Part shown: in pieces, positions 8,037 through 17,254 of the stretch
How positions within the stretch are numbered: position 1 is the first letter of the stretch
Layout: each line of letters starts with the position of its first letter
Assembly (NCBI RefSeq): GCF_003025005.1
Contig: NZ_PVSS01000010.1
Span: forward strand, 1-64,000
Direction: 5' to 3'
DNA from: Brumimicrobium mesophilum
Lineage (GTDB): Bacteria > Bacteroidota > Bacteroidia > Flavobacteriales_D > Crocinitomicaceae
DNA length: 64,000 nt
Position numbers and translations under genes: made by a program
The notes under the pieces: generated by a model
Databases searched by the model: none
Seen by the model: only the letters and a program-made list of their open reading frames with translations
What the model was told of the DNA's origin: nothing

Positions 8037-8765
8037 TCATTCAAATATTGTTTGAATTACATCATTCTTATGGAATGGTTCGATGAACTGAAGTAGTTTT
8101 TTTGAATTTGTATCAATAGCAATTATTCTATTACAATATTCGAAGCATAAATCTAAATCGTGTGAAGAAATAAAAACTATTTGATCATTTAGTTGTGCAA
8201 TTTCTTTCAACAGCTGTAATACTTTCCTCCTATTGATATAATCAAGAAATGCAGTTGGCTCATCAAGAATCATGATTTTAGCATCTTGGGCAAGTGCTTT
8301 ACCAATCATAGCTATTTGTCGTTCACCATCACTTAAATTAAGTGTGTTTTTATCGGCAAACTTTGACAGCCCTAACTGATCAATCACCTTCTGAACTACT
8401 AATTGATCATCCTTAGTTAATTTATTCAACAAGTTGGTATAAGGTGCTCTACCCATTGCCACAAGATCAAAGACAGACAAATGGTCAACACCATCAAATT
8501 TAGAAGGCACAAAACTCAAATACTTGGATTTTTCAATTCTATTGAGGTTGGACCAATTCTCCCCATCAATATTAATCGCACCGGACAATATCTCTTGATG
8601 ACCTAATATGGAATTGAATAATGTTGTTTTACCTGAACCGTTTGGACCAATCACAGCGACAAAGTCACCTGGTTTAAATGACATGCTATCTACTTCAAAG
8701 AGAATCCTTTGTTCTGAATGTTTCTTTTGAGCGAAACCTATATGTAATTCTTCAAATTTAAGCAT
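8037..8765 (-). CDS. Iron/cobalamin-type ABC transporter ATP-binding protein, BtuD/FecE-like
   Basis: The ATPase of an inner-membrane importer. It has Walker A GPNGSGKT (about residues 40-47 from the chosen start), a signature LSDGERQ and Walker B IMILDEPTAF. Length (242 residues) fits BtuD/HmuV/FecE. The ATG at 8765 is preferred over the one at 8789, because TAATG links it to the stop of the permease gene and the extra eight residues are not needed. It ends the operon with the permease and binding protein. The neighbouring riboswitch operon argues for corrinoid rather than siderophore as substrate. Confidence 0.85.
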   Translation of the reverse strand: MLKFEELHIGFAQKKHSEQRILFEVDSMSFKPGDFVAVIGPNGSGKTTLFNSILGHQEILSGAINIDGENWSNLNRIEKSKYLSFVPSKFDGVDHLSVFDLVAMGRAPYTNLLNKLTKDDQLVVQKVIDQLGLSKFADKNTLNLSDGERQIAMIGKALAQDAKIMILDEPTAFLDYINRRKVLQLLKEIAQLNDQIVFISSHDLDLCFEYCNRIIAIDTNSKKLLQFIEPFHKNDVIQTIFE

Positions 8766-9763
8766 TAGAATTTCTTCATAATTATCCACATTACTACCGG
8801 AGCTCCTATTAATGCAGTTAATGCATTGAGCGGTAAACTTACAAAAGGAGCTAAAAGTTGCATTGCAATATCACAAACAACTATTAACATTGCTCCACCT
8901 ATCAAACTACCTACTAATAAATGATAGTGATTTGTGGTTTTATAAATCATCTTAATCATATTTGGAACAACAAGTCCGACAAAAGCAATTGGTCCACAAA
9001 ATGCAGTAACAACTCCAGTCAAAATAGAAGTAGCTAGAATAATTAAAAAACGAATAGTCTTCACGTTAATCCCCAGCAATGAAGCACTTTTTTCACCTAG
9101 GAGCAAAAGATTTAATGGCTTTACCAATACGATTGATAGCACAGCACCTAGGGTAATAACGAATGCTAAAACACCTAACTGATTGAACTCAACCCCCTGT
9201 AAAGAACCAAAACTCCACAGCATAAAAGTTTTTAGATTATTAGGGTCTGCATAAGCTTGCAACACACTAACCAAGGCGCCTGCAAAACTTCCAAACATAA
9301 TTCCCACCAATAATAAAGAAACTTTATTTTTTACAAAAACAGAGCAGAAAAGGATAAACAGACCAGCTCCTAACGCACCAATAATTGCGGCGGTCACAAT
9401 TCCAAAATCGCTTCCAAAAATATAAAAAGAAGACATGGTACTTATGGCTACAAGCAAAGATGACCCTGAATTGATACCAAGAACATAAGGACCTGCTAAT
9501 GGGTTTTGAAACAAAGTTTGCATTAGCAAACCTGCAACTGAAAGGGCTCCACCTGCTAAAACAGCTGTAATTACCCGTGGAAAACGAAAAACCCTAACAG
9601 TTAACTCTGCTGTTGATGTAGAATCGTAATTAAATATACCATTAAAAATATCTAGGAAACCTACATGAAAACTCCCTAAAGTGAGATCAATAATTATTAA
9701 CCCTAGAAGAAGTGCTAATAATAGCAAACTCAATTTCCAATACTTCTTATTTAGGATGTTCAT
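8765..9763 (-). CDS. FecCD/BtuC-type ABC transporter permease
   Basis: A 332-residue inner-membrane permease with about ten hydrophobic segments. Family signatures are PRVITAVLAGGALSVAGLLMQ, the segment NPLAGPYVLGINSGSSL, and GPIAFVGLVVPNM, which forms the coupling region to the ATPase. FecCD permeases import siderophores, heme or vitamin B12 as a dimer. The stop codon overlaps the ATPase start. With the ATPase and the upstream binding protein it makes a complete importer facing the cobalamin-regulated operon. Confidence 0.9.
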   Translation of the reverse strand: MNILNKKYWKLSLLLLALLLGLIIIDLTLGSFHVGFLDIFNGIFNYDSTSTAELTVRVFRFPRVITAVLAGGALSVAGLLMQTLFQNPLAGPYVLGINSGSSLLVAISTMSSFYIFGSDFGIVTAAIIGALGAGLFILFCSVFVKNKVSLLLVGIMFGSFAGALVSVLQAYADPNNLKTFMLWSFGSLQGVEFNQLGVLAFVITLGAVLSIVLVKPLNLLLLGEKSASLLGINVKTIRFLIILATSILTGVVTAFCGPIAFVGLVVPNMIKMIYKTTNHYHLLVGSLIGGAMLIVVCDIAMQLLAPFVSLPLNALTALIGAPVVMWIIMKKF

Positions 9764-9843
9764 TATAAAACAAAGGTATCAACACGAAATTAAAAAAGGG
9801 CTTTTAAGTTTGACTATTTTATAGTTATTAAAATAAAGCACTT

Positions 9844-10959
9844 TTATTCTGCAATTAATTCATAAAAATTCAACTTATCATCTTCAAATAATTCGGGATG
9901 AAAAATTTTTCCTAAATCTTCCAATAACAGATGTGGTTCAATTGGAGAGTTTTCCCAAAAACAATTGTTGTTTCCAAAATAACTGTAAAGCTTCCCTGTT
10001 CTCATGGCTTTTAGCATCTTAAACTTCTGACTTTGATTCAGTAATTCTTTTTTGGATGAGGCACCAGCATTTAACCAAAACTCCGTATCCACATTTTTAG
10101 TTATTGTTTCTTCGAGGCTTAAATTTAAACTTCCTACTCCTTTAGTTTTTGCGTAAACGTAGTCGATGTTGGCATCTTCAAACAATATGGCCATATAACT
10201 ATCTCCGGCTGGAACATTAAATATATCACCAAAATAAGTTCCCGCGAAAGCTGTTGAACCCTTTTCTTGAATTTTTAATTTATCCTTGATATTATAATAC
10301 TTAGCTTTTATTTCATCAAATATTGCACTTGCCTTCTGTTCTTTCTGGAATATTGCACCATAAACCTTTATCCACTCGGCTCGTCCTAATGGATGTGTTT
10401 CCTTCCATTCCAAAATTTTAAAAGTTTTTAAATTGGCTTGTTTTAATTTACTTAGAATAGGTGCACTATCATCGAATCCCGAATAAAAGATAATATCAGG
10501 ATTAATTGCGATGAATGCTTCAGCATCAGACATACCAAAATGTCCAACTTCTTTAACAGCAGCTTCACTTAATGGGTTGCATAGAAGATTAAAGTCTGAA
10601 AAGCCAGTGACTTTTTCTTCTAAACTTAACTTCCTCATCATTCCCAATTGGGTTGTAGACATGGCCACAACACTACTCATATTCTTTGGAAACAAATCAG
10701 GACTTGATTGATCAGTTTTAGAAATTTTATATGAATCAACAATTTCTTTAGTATCCGGATCTATGATATTGATCTCAATAAAGGATATATGATAAATAAT
10801 TTGAAAACCTTGAGCAAAATCATTTTCGAGTGTAAATTCATCCGAAATTTCCTCGATCTCAGCAAACTCTTTTTTTTCTTCAGCAGCACAAGAGCCAAGA
10901 ATAACAAGCATCAACATGCTAATAAAAATAGATTTAATGAGTAGTAACTTCTCTTTCAT
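9844..10959 (-). CDS. Periplasmic binding lipoprotein of the corrinoid/iron ABC importer, BtuF-like
   Basis: A 371-residue class III binding protein with a lipoprotein signal (lipobox LGSC, Cys about 24). The two lobes are seen from about 90 to 340, with VVAMSTTQLGMMRKL, EAFIAINPDIIFYSGFDDS and a long linking helix near RAEWIKVYGAIFQKEQKASAIFDE. It would deliver substrate to the permease encoded 80 bases downstream. The protein is longer than E. coli BtuF; iron-complex binding proteins of Bacteroidota are often about this size. Substrate assignment to corrinoids rests on the adjacent riboswitch operon. A candidate minus-strand -7 element TAATTTTG lies at 11000-10993. Confidence 0.82.
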   Translation of the reverse strand: MKEKLLLIKSIFISMLMLVILGSCAAEEKKEFAEIEEISDEFTLENDFAQGFQIIYHISFIEINIIDPDTKEIVDSYKISKTDQSSPDLFPKNMSSVVAMSTTQLGMMRKLSLEEKVTGFSDFNLLCNPLSEAAVKEVGHFGMSDAEAFIAINPDIIFYSGFDDSAPILSKLKQANLKTFKILEWKETHPLGRAEWIKVYGAIFQKEQKASAIFDEIKAKYYNIKDKLKIQEKGSTAFAGTYFGDIFNVPAGDSYMAILFEDANIDYVYAKTKGVGSLNLSLEETITKNVDTEFWLNAGASSKKELLNQSQKFKMLKAMRTGKLYSYFGNNNCFWENSPIEPHLLLEDLGKIFHPELFEDDKLNFYELIAE

Positions 10960-11334
10960 GATTAATTTTAAAAGTAATTTATTAATTTATAACAAAATTA
11001 AACGGTTTAATTAATACATAGTTCGATTAATAGTTAAAAAAACTATTAGCTGAGATTAAACTAAATAATTTTGCATTCTATTTATAAATTCTAGATTCAA
11101 CACCCCCCTAAATCAAATAATTAAACCTCTCTTTTCTAGACACTTTCCACGAAACACAAACCACTATTATTCAACTTTAGAATAATAATTTTTAAAATAA
11201 TGAATCGAATAAAAATTCAATATGATTACTGAATAATTTCATAAGACAAAAAAAATATGGATATTTACAAGATTATAAAATAATTGTAACTTATTACAAA
11301 TAAATACCGACTATAAAATTAATTTAAAAACTAT
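10960..11334. other. AT-rich divergent intergenic region
   Basis: This 375-base stretch separates the ABC importer from the small lipoprotein gene. It holds a minus-strand TAATTTTG (11000-10993) and a plus-strand TAATTTTG (11066-11073), both possible -7 elements without a clear -33 partner. I see no open reading frame of note and no cobalamin-riboswitch boxes facing the ABC importer. Confidence 0.5.
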
Positions 11335-11790
11335 ATGAAAACTATAAAACTACTTTCTTTAGGCTTACTTCTTTCAGGTGGAATACTATTTTCAAGTTGT
11401 AAAAAAGAAGGATGTACAAACCCAGTAGCTGAGAATTATGATGCCAAGGCAAAAACAAGCGACAAATCTTGCACCTACAGTGTTGATGTTGTTTTTTGGT
11501 TTGACGAAGTAACATCCCAAGCTCTTATGGGATCTGGAATTGATAAATTAAAGTTCTATTTGAACGAAGAAAATATAGGGACTTCAAACACCGATATTTT
11601 CTGGGAAGAAGCTCCAAAATGTGACGAAGGTGGTTCAATAAGATTCACTAAAACATTAGAGAAGGCTAGTTTTGAACCGTTTTATTACTATGTAACAGAT
11701 GCGGATGACGAAGATCAAGAAACAATTTGGTCTGGAATAACACAATTAGATACTGATTCATGTAGAGTTATAAGATTAACTGACTTCTAA
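11335..11790 (+). CDS. Small cysteine-containing lipoprotein
   Basis: A 151-residue lipoprotein with lipobox FSSC (Cys about 22). Just after it comes CTNPVAENYDAKAKTSDKSC, a version of the Cys-bracketed CxxPxAxNYxxxAxxxDxSC motif that is frequent in Bacteroidota surface proteins. The rest (YSVDVVFWFDE onward) looks like one beta-rich domain with two more cysteines. Function unknown. A terminator follows it, so it is not part of the riboswitch operon although it lies beside it. Confidence 0.65.
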   Translation: MKTIKLLSLGLLLSGGILFSSCKKEGCTNPVAENYDAKAKTSDKSCTYSVDVVFWFDEVTSQALMGSGIDKLKFYLNEENIGTSNTDIFWEEAPKCDEGGSIRFTKTLEKASFEPFYYYVTDADDEDQETIWSGITQLDTDSCRVIRLTDF

Positions 11791-11817
11791 TTCAACATTA
11801 CAATATTTACTTATTTT

Positions 11818-11850
11818 GTCCGTATTTCTATCTTGAAATACGGACTTTTT
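11818..11850 (+). terminator. Intrinsic terminator after the small lipoprotein
   Basis: GTCCGTATTTC pairs with GAAATACGGAC, an 11-base-pair stem with a 6-base loop, followed by TTTTTC. It isolates the lipoprotein gene from the cobalamin-regulated operon. Confidence 0.88.
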
Positions 11851-11866
11851 CTTTTATTGCATTCAC

Positions 11867-11896
11867 TTGTTTAATCCAATAATCAACTTATCTTTG
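11867..11896 (+). promoter_or_regulatory. Promoter of the cobalamin-regulated operon
   Basis: TTG (11867-11869), a 19-base spacer, and TATCTTTG (11889-11896) fit the Bacteroidota -33/-7 consensus exactly. Transcription would begin near 11902, at the first helix of the riboswitch. Confidence 0.8.
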
Positions 11897-11899
11897 TGC

Positions 11900-12072
11900 C
11901 ACGTTTTAGGGTGTATGTGAGAATCATACAATAAGGAATCTTGTTAGAATCAAGAACTGTATCTGCAGCTGTAAGCTTTATTAGTTCTTTTCATTAAACC
12001 ACTTACATGTCACTCGACAGTTGGGAAGGTAGAAAAGAAAAAAAGTGAGTCAGAAGACTTGTCTAAAATGCG
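11900..12072 (+). promoter_or_regulatory. Cobalamin riboswitch
   Basis: Recognised by conserved boxes in the right order: AAGGAATC (11933-11940) then a small CTTG/CAAG hairpin; ACTGTATCTGCAGCTGTAAG (11956 onward), matching the consensus ending in the GTAA box; CCACT (11999-12003) paired with GGGAAGGT further on; and the B12 box AGTCAGAAGACTTG (12048-12062). The outer helix pairs CGTTTTAG (11902-11909) with CTAAAATG (12063-12070). It lies directly after a good promoter and about 150 bases before the DUF4465 gene. In this class adenosylcobalamin or methylcobalamin binding lowers expression. The expression platform probably lies in 12073-12215, where AAGTCGGACTT offers a small hairpin. Confidence 0.9.
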
Positions 12073-12219
12073 TTTAAGGAGACTTCAGAATAAAGTCGGA
12101 CTTATCACATATACTGCATTATTTTAGGTCTGCTGTATTGATATTTCTATTCTTTCAGGGCTAAAGCTCAATTTGATGTCTTCATTTTATTAATTGTTTA
12201 ATTCATTAAAACTTAAAAA

Positions 12220-13185
12220 ATGAAGAAATTTTACTTTTTAGCAAGTGCGCTACTTGCTGTAACAACTCTAAAAGCGCAAACTACTGTTGACTTCGAAGAC
12301 TTATCTCTTGCGTCAGAATCTTATTACAACGGTGATGATGAAGCTGGAGAATTCGTTTCTGGCAACGTGACGTTTCAAAACACTTACACTACAGCTTGGG
12401 GTTCTTGGACTGGATTTAGTTATTCAAACGTAACTGACGTAACAACTCCAGGTTTTGCGAACCAATACAGTGCTATTCCAGGAGGAGGTTCAAATGGATC
12501 AGAAATTTACGCAGTATATTTTAGTTCAGATACTCTTTATTTCCCTGGAACACATGCTAGTTTAACAAGTGTTGATTTAACAAACACTACTGTTGGATAC
12601 TTTTCAATGAGAGATGGTGATGCATTTGCTAAACAATTTGGTTCAACAACAGATGCAAGCGGAGTTGATGACGGAACTAACGGAGAGGACTTCTTTAGTA
12701 TTATGATTTATAACCATGATGAAATGGGAATGAAGACTGATTCAATAGAATTCTTTTTGGCTGACTATAGATTTCCCGACAATAATGATGATTACATTAT
12801 CGATTCATGGACAACTGTAGATCTGTCTACTTTTCATAATGTTAACTACTTAACTTTCGGATTTAAATCGACAGATATTGGTTCGTTTGGAATAAATACT
12901 CCTTTATATTTTGCAATGGACAACCTTGTTTATGATAACACCTCTAGTTTATCTGTAAACGAAAAAGCGAACTTTGCAATGTATCCAAACCCTGCGCAAT
13001 CTACTTTGAATATCGAAGGTGATGCAGGAGATTATAAAATTTACAATACAAACGGTTCAATCGTTAAAGAATTTAAACACTCTAACATCAGTAAGGTTGA
13101 TATTTCTGACTTGAATCCAGGAATATACCTTGTTAAGGTTTCTACTAAAAATTCTTTCGGGACAAGAAAGTTAATTGTACAATAA
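12220..13185 (+). CDS. DUF4465 T9SS-secreted protein, BtuH-like corrinoid-binding candidate
   Basis: A 321-residue secreted protein. It has a signal peptide (1-19, ending LKAQ), a DUF4465 domain (about 22-240, starting TVDFEDL and containing SYYNGDD, WGSWTGFSYSN and SIMIYNH), and a T9SS type A sorting domain (about 250-321, YPNPAQSTLNIEG to RKLIVQ). It is the first gene after the cobalamin riboswitch. From general knowledge, BtuH-type surface proteins that bind B12 in gut Bacteroides include DUF4465 members; I recall this but cannot check it here. T9SS would place the protein on the cell surface, where it could capture corrinoids for the receptor encoded next. Confidence 0.88.
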   Translation: MKKFYFLASALLAVTTLKAQTTVDFEDLSLASESYYNGDDEAGEFVSGNVTFQNTYTTAWGSWTGFSYSNVTDVTTPGFANQYSAIPGGGSNGSEIYAVYFSSDTLYFPGTHASLTSVDLTNTTVGYFSMRDGDAFAKQFGSTTDASGVDDGTNGEDFFSIMIYNHDEMGMKTDSIEFFLADYRFPDNNDDYIIDSWTTVDLSTFHNVNYLTFGFKSTDIGSFGINTPLYFAMDNLVYDNTSSLSVNEKANFAMYPNPAQSTLNIEGDAGDYKIYNTNGSIVKEFKHSNISKVDISDLNPGIYLVKVSTKNSFGTRKLIVQ

Positions 13186-13192
13186 TTCCAGA

Positions 13193-15178
13193 ATGATTTT
13201 ATTGGGCACAAATAATAAGGTTTTACATGTTTTCAGGACATGTATCTTAATATTTGTGCCTTTTTTAGTGACTAGTCAAACCGACACTACAGTATTTCAA
13301 GAAGTCATCATTAAAGGTAGACATTTAAAAATTGATCAACATACTACTTTAAATGAGTCCCAAATAAAAACTCTTGCCCCAAACGATTTAGGTACTTTAC
13401 TCCAATATATTAATGGAGTAACTATAAAAAACTATGGTGGAATTGGTGGAATGAAAACACTTTCTCATAGAGGCTTGGGAGGAGAACATACACAACTTAT
13501 TATAGACGGATTACCTGTAAGCAATCCTCAAAATGGTCAAACAAATCTTGCTAACATCCAGCTAAACAATGTAGAAGAAGTTGGGTTAAGCCATCAAACG
13601 ACAAATCAACTTATTCCTGTTTCTGCATTAATAAAAGGAAGTTCGTTACAATTAAAGACATTTGACCAACAATTCTCACGAAAGAAGTTTGCACTTAAAA
13701 GTAGTATTACGGTGGGAAGTTTTGGTCAAAAAGAGGCATTTGTTGGAATAAAAAAATCTAATGACAATGCATTTATTAGTTTTAATGGAGGCTCTAGAAC
13801 ATATGAAGGAGATTATCCTTACAAATTACCATTTGGAAATCAAAACCAAGAAGTTAATCGTAGAAATAACGAATTAGAGGATTATCATTTCAACATTGGT
13901 TCAGGAATTAAATGGAGAACACATTTAACTAGCCATCAATTAAAATTCTCAGGAAAAAGAAATGTTATCCAGCAAGAGTTACCTGGAGCGGTAATCTTTT
14001 ACAATAACTTAGCACAAGAAACTTTAGAAACAGAGAACACGAGTGCTGGATTAAATTATAGTTTAATCAATACGAAAATAGCATTTAAAGCATTTGGACA
14101 ATATTCTCATCGCTTTCTTCATTACCATGACCCAACTTATCTAAATTCCGATGGTTTTTTAGATAATCAATACACAACAAATTCATTAGAAGGAGGATTT
14201 CATTTTAGGTATAAATGGAAAGATTTTATTTTTCACTTAGGAAATGATTTTGGCTATGATGCCTTAAAAAGTTCTCGAAATTTAGGAGAACCAGAAAGAC
14301 AGACCAATACTGCGATGATGAAATTAAAATATAACACCAAATATTTCAATATTGAAGCTAGTGGTTTTTCACAAACTTTTATAGATCAAAATTCTATTCA
14401 AGCACACCGAAACAACTATCATAAATTTCATCCTCAATTTTCTTTCTTTACTTCGGACTCCCTTTTCAAAGGGGTTCAGTTCTTTGTGTGGTATAAGCCA
14501 TCTTCAAGAGCTCCTTCATTCAATGAATTGTATTTTTCTCAAGTAGGGAACAAAGAATTAGTACCTGAAGAATCGTCTCAAATTAATCTTGGAACAAGAT
14601 ATATTAAAACCTATCGAAAATTAGAAATACAAATTCAAGCAAATTTGTTTAAAAACAGAGTAGATAATAAAATTATCGCCTTACCAACACAGAACTTATT
14701 TGTTTGGTCAATTCAAAACATAGGAAAAGTTGATATTCAAGGTGGTGACATTCATATCAATGCAAAATATAAATTAAACCGAAATTGGAGACTAAACATG
14801 CAGGCAGGAATAAGCTATCAAGAAGCATTAGATATCAGTGATTCCCAATCTCCAACATATAGAAATCAGATTGCTTATACTCCATCAATTACAGGAAACG
14901 CGATGGCTAGTCTTTTTTACAAAAAAACAGGATTACACTTTACCACTCTATATATTGGGGAACGTTACAGTTTAAATGAAAACACTATTGGTAATCTACT
15001 GGAGCCATATTTTATTATGGATTTATCAGCAAATTACGCCTTTGAATTCAGTAAGAAACAAAAATTAACTTTACATACAGGAGTTAAGAACTTAGGAGAT
15101 ACATCTTACAATTTCATTAAACATTTCGTAATGCCTGGAAGAAATTACTTTATAAAACTGAGTTATGAATTTAATTAA
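13193..15178 (+). CDS. TonB-dependent outer-membrane receptor, BtuB-like
   Basis: An outer-membrane transporter of about 661 residues. A signal peptide precedes the plug domain (about 35-160, EVIIKGRHLKID, NDLGTLLQYINGVTIKNYGG, LSHRGLGGEHTQLIIDGLPVSNPQ), and the rest is a 22-strand-type barrel ending in aromatic YEFN. It lacks the N-terminal carboxypeptidase-like domain of SusC proteins and has the short length of vitamin/siderophore receptors. ATG 13193 is chosen over the TTG at 13175, which overlaps the upstream gene. The riboswitch and the flanking surface proteins point to cobalamin or related corrinoids as substrate. Confidence 0.88.
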   Translation: MILLGTNNKVLHVFRTCILIFVPFLVTSQTDTTVFQEVIIKGRHLKIDQHTTLNESQIKTLAPNDLGTLLQYINGVTIKNYGGIGGMKTLSHRGLGGEHTQLIIDGLPVSNPQNGQTNLANIQLNNVEEVGLSHQTTNQLIPVSALIKGSSLQLKTFDQQFSRKKFALKSSITVGSFGQKEAFVGIKKSNDNAFISFNGGSRTYEGDYPYKLPFGNQNQEVNRRNNELEDYHFNIGSGIKWRTHLTSHQLKFSGKRNVIQQELPGAVIFYNNLAQETLETENTSAGLNYSLINTKIAFKAFGQYSHRFLHYHDPTYLNSDGFLDNQYTTNSLEGGFHFRYKWKDFIFHLGNDFGYDALKSSRNLGEPERQTNTAMMKLKYNTKYFNIEASGFSQTFIDQNSIQAHRNNYHKFHPQFSFFTSDSLFKGVQFFVWYKPSSRAPSFNELYFSQVGNKELVPEESSQINLGTRYIKTYRKLEIQIQANLFKNRVDNKIIALPTQNLFVWSIQNIGKVDIQGGDIHINAKYKLNRNWRLNMQAGISYQEALDISDSQSPTYRNQIAYTPSITGNAMASLFYKKTGLHFTTLYIGERYSLNENTIGNLLEPYFIMDLSANYAFEFSKKQKLTLHTGVKNLGDTSYNFIKHFVMPGRNYFIKLSYEFN

Positions 15179-16217
15179 ATACCTTTTCATTTTTCTATTG
15201 ATTTTCTCTTCATGTAAGAAGGATGAAATAGAGCCTGCTGTATTGTCTGACAATTTTTCGAATGGAATATTGGTTTTGAGTGAAGGACTTTTCCAACATA
15301 ACAATAGTACATTAACCTGGATTAATAATGAAACCGGAGAAATAACTTACGATATATTCCTTCAAAAAAACGAACGTCCAATAGGAGACACAGGAAACGA
15401 CATGATGTTTTACGGAGGGAAGATTTATATTGCCGTTACTGGAGCAAGTACAGTTGAAGTTTTAGATAAAAATACATTAAAAAGTATTCAACAGATTCAA
15501 TTTGATTACAATAATCAATCTCAAGAACCTAGAAGTATAGCATCCGCAGATGGAAAAGTATTTGTATCAAGCTTTGACGGATATGTTTCAGTAATTGACA
15601 CTACGTCTTTACAAATCACGAAAAGAATAAAAGTAGGTAGAAACCCAGAAGGAGTTTGTATTTCAAATCAGTCTCTTTTTGTAGCCAATTCAGGCGGACT
15701 AGATTTTCAAAACGTAGATACTACGGTTTTTGAAATTGATTTAAACACACTAGAAGTTATCGACACATTTGTTGTAGGAGACAACCCAGGTTCAATAATT
15801 TCAGATAATTTTAACAATGTTTATGTTGTAAAAAGGGGAGACTACGCATCGAATTCTTCAGAATTGGTGCGCATAAATACCATCACCAAAGAGGTTACTA
15901 ATCTTGGACACGCAGCAACCACAATGGCCCTTAGAGATAATCAATTATACATTAGTTATTTTAATTTTAACACAGGAACATCGGCGGTTTCAATCTTTGA
16001 CTGTTTTTCACAAAGTATCATCAACAGTAATTTCATCAACAATCAGGATATTACTACGCTTTATGGTGTAATTCCATATAAAACTGATGAATTGATATGC
16101 CTAGATGCAATGAGTTTTACCAATACAGGTTATTTACGTTTTTTTAATCAAACAGGGACATTAACCAACAGCTTAAAAGTTGGATTAAATCCAAATTCAA
16201 TAATACATTATGAATAA
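15165..16217 (+). CDS. YncE/DUF5074-like beta-propeller lipoprotein, BtuG-like
   Basis: A 350-residue lipoprotein (lipobox FSSC, Cys 17). The body consists of repeated four-stranded blades with YncE-like wording: NSTLTWINNETGEI, VEVLDKNTLKSIQQIQF, VSVIDTTSLQITKRIKVGRNPEGVCI, VFEIDLNTLEVIDTFVVGDNPGSII. It overlaps the receptor gene by 14 bases. In gut Bacteroides, BtuG is a surface-exposed seven-bladed propeller that caps BtuB and binds B12 very tightly. The position beside a BtuB-like gene in a riboswitch operon strongly supports the same role here. Confidence 0.88.
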   Translation: MNLIKYLFIFLLIFSSCKKDEIEPAVLSDNFSNGILVLSEGLFQHNNSTLTWINNETGEITYDIFLQKNERPIGDTGNDMMFYGGKIYIAVTGASTVEVLDKNTLKSIQQIQFDYNNQSQEPRSIASADGKVFVSSFDGYVSVIDTTSLQITKRIKVGRNPEGVCISNQSLFVANSGGLDFQNVDTTVFEIDLNTLEVIDTFVVGDNPGSIISDNFNNVYVVKRGDYASNSSELVRINTITKEVTNLGHAATTMALRDNQLYISYFNFNTGTSAVSIFDCFSQSIINSNFINNQDITTLYGVIPYKTDELICLDAMSFTNTGYLRFFNQTGTLTNSLKVGLNPNSIIHYE

Positions 16218-17196
16218 AACTATACTTTTATTACTAAGTACATGCTCAGGTATGGCGTTTGGACAATCATACGCACCTGCTGCTGGAGAACCAAATTCTA
16301 CTGCAATAGCTTTTGACGATTCAAAGTTTGTTGCGTGGGCCACAAATATAGAAATAGAACGTGGATATGTTAATATCAGTGACACTTCTGTTTATTATGA
16401 CAATTCTAATAAGGCTACATTTGGTGAACCTTCAGATGCCATTGGACCAGCAACGAATAACTCAACGGATGTTGTTTCATTAGGCGATAAGGGAGTAGCA
16501 ATTGCAACATTTGCAACACCTATTGCTAATGGAACAGGACCTGATTTTGCAATTTTTGAAAATGGATTTTCTGACAACTTTTTAGAATTAGCACATGTTG
16601 AGGTCAGTTCTGATGGCATAAATTATTTTAGGTTTCCTTCACATTCCGAGACACAAACTGAAAATTCTATTGGTGGTTTCGGATTTTTAGACCCAACCTA
16701 CCTTTATAACTTAGCAGGAAAATATAAAGTAGGCTACGGTACACCATTTGATTTAGAAGAATTAAAAGACAGTATAGGTTTAAATGTTAATTCAATCACC
16801 CATGTTAAAATCATAGATGTTGTAGGTTCTATCGACGAACATGGGACGAAAGATTCATATGGTAACAAAATCAATGACCCATTCCCTACTCCATACGGCT
16901 CAGCAGGTTTTGATTTAAATGGAATTGGTGTAATAAATGAGGAGACTTTAGGCCTAACAAAGGAAGAAATTAGTTTTAATCTATTTCCGAATCCAAGCAA
17001 TGGCATTATCAACATTGAATTCACAGGTAGTAATGATATGGAGGTCAAAATCTACAACAACACCGGGCAACAAATTAAACAATTTGTTCTTAACGAAATA
17101 AACAAGTCTATATCATTAGACTTAAACAAAGGAGTTTATTTTATCCATGGTTCAAGCCAATACAGAACGAATACTCAAAAAATCGTGATTCAATAA
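16210..17196 (+). CDS. T9SS-sorted surface protein of the cobalamin operon
   Basis: A 328-residue secreted protein with a signal peptide (about 1-18, ending AFGQ) and a T9SS type A sorting domain (about 250-328, LFPNPSNGIINIEF to QKIVIQ). The main domain (20-245) contains DSKFVAWATNIEIERGYVNI, SLGDKGVAIATFATPI, PDFAIFENGF, LAHVEVSSDGINYFRF and STPYGSAGFDLNGIGVIN-like wording near its end. The FENGF and DVSSDG pattern resembles lectin-like beta-sandwich domains. It overlaps the propeller gene by 8 bases and so is under the same riboswitch. The molecular role is not known; a surface corrinoid-binding or cap function is the natural guess. Confidence 0.78.
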   Translation: MNKTILLLLSTCSGMAFGQSYAPAAGEPNSTAIAFDDSKFVAWATNIEIERGYVNISDTSVYYDNSNKATFGEPSDAIGPATNNSTDVVSLGDKGVAIATFATPIANGTGPDFAIFENGFSDNFLELAHVEVSSDGINYFRFPSHSETQTENSIGGFGFLDPTYLYNLAGKYKVGYGTPFDLEELKDSIGLNVNSITHVKIIDVVGSIDEHGTKDSYGNKINDPFPTPYGSAGFDLNGIGVINEETLGLTKEEISFNLFPNPSNGIINIEFTGSNDMEVKIYNNTGQQIKQFVLNEINKSISLDLNKGVYFIHGSSQYRTNTQKIVIQ

Positions 17197-17254
17197 GAAA
17201 AGGATTTACAAAACATACATCAATAGCTGTAACTGTTATTTACCAGCCCCAAAT

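Noticed and set aside
10960-11334. A second cobalamin riboswitch controlling the ABC importer
   Set aside because: I looked on the minus strand for the GTAA, GGGAAG and AGTCAG-type boxes and found none in the right order.
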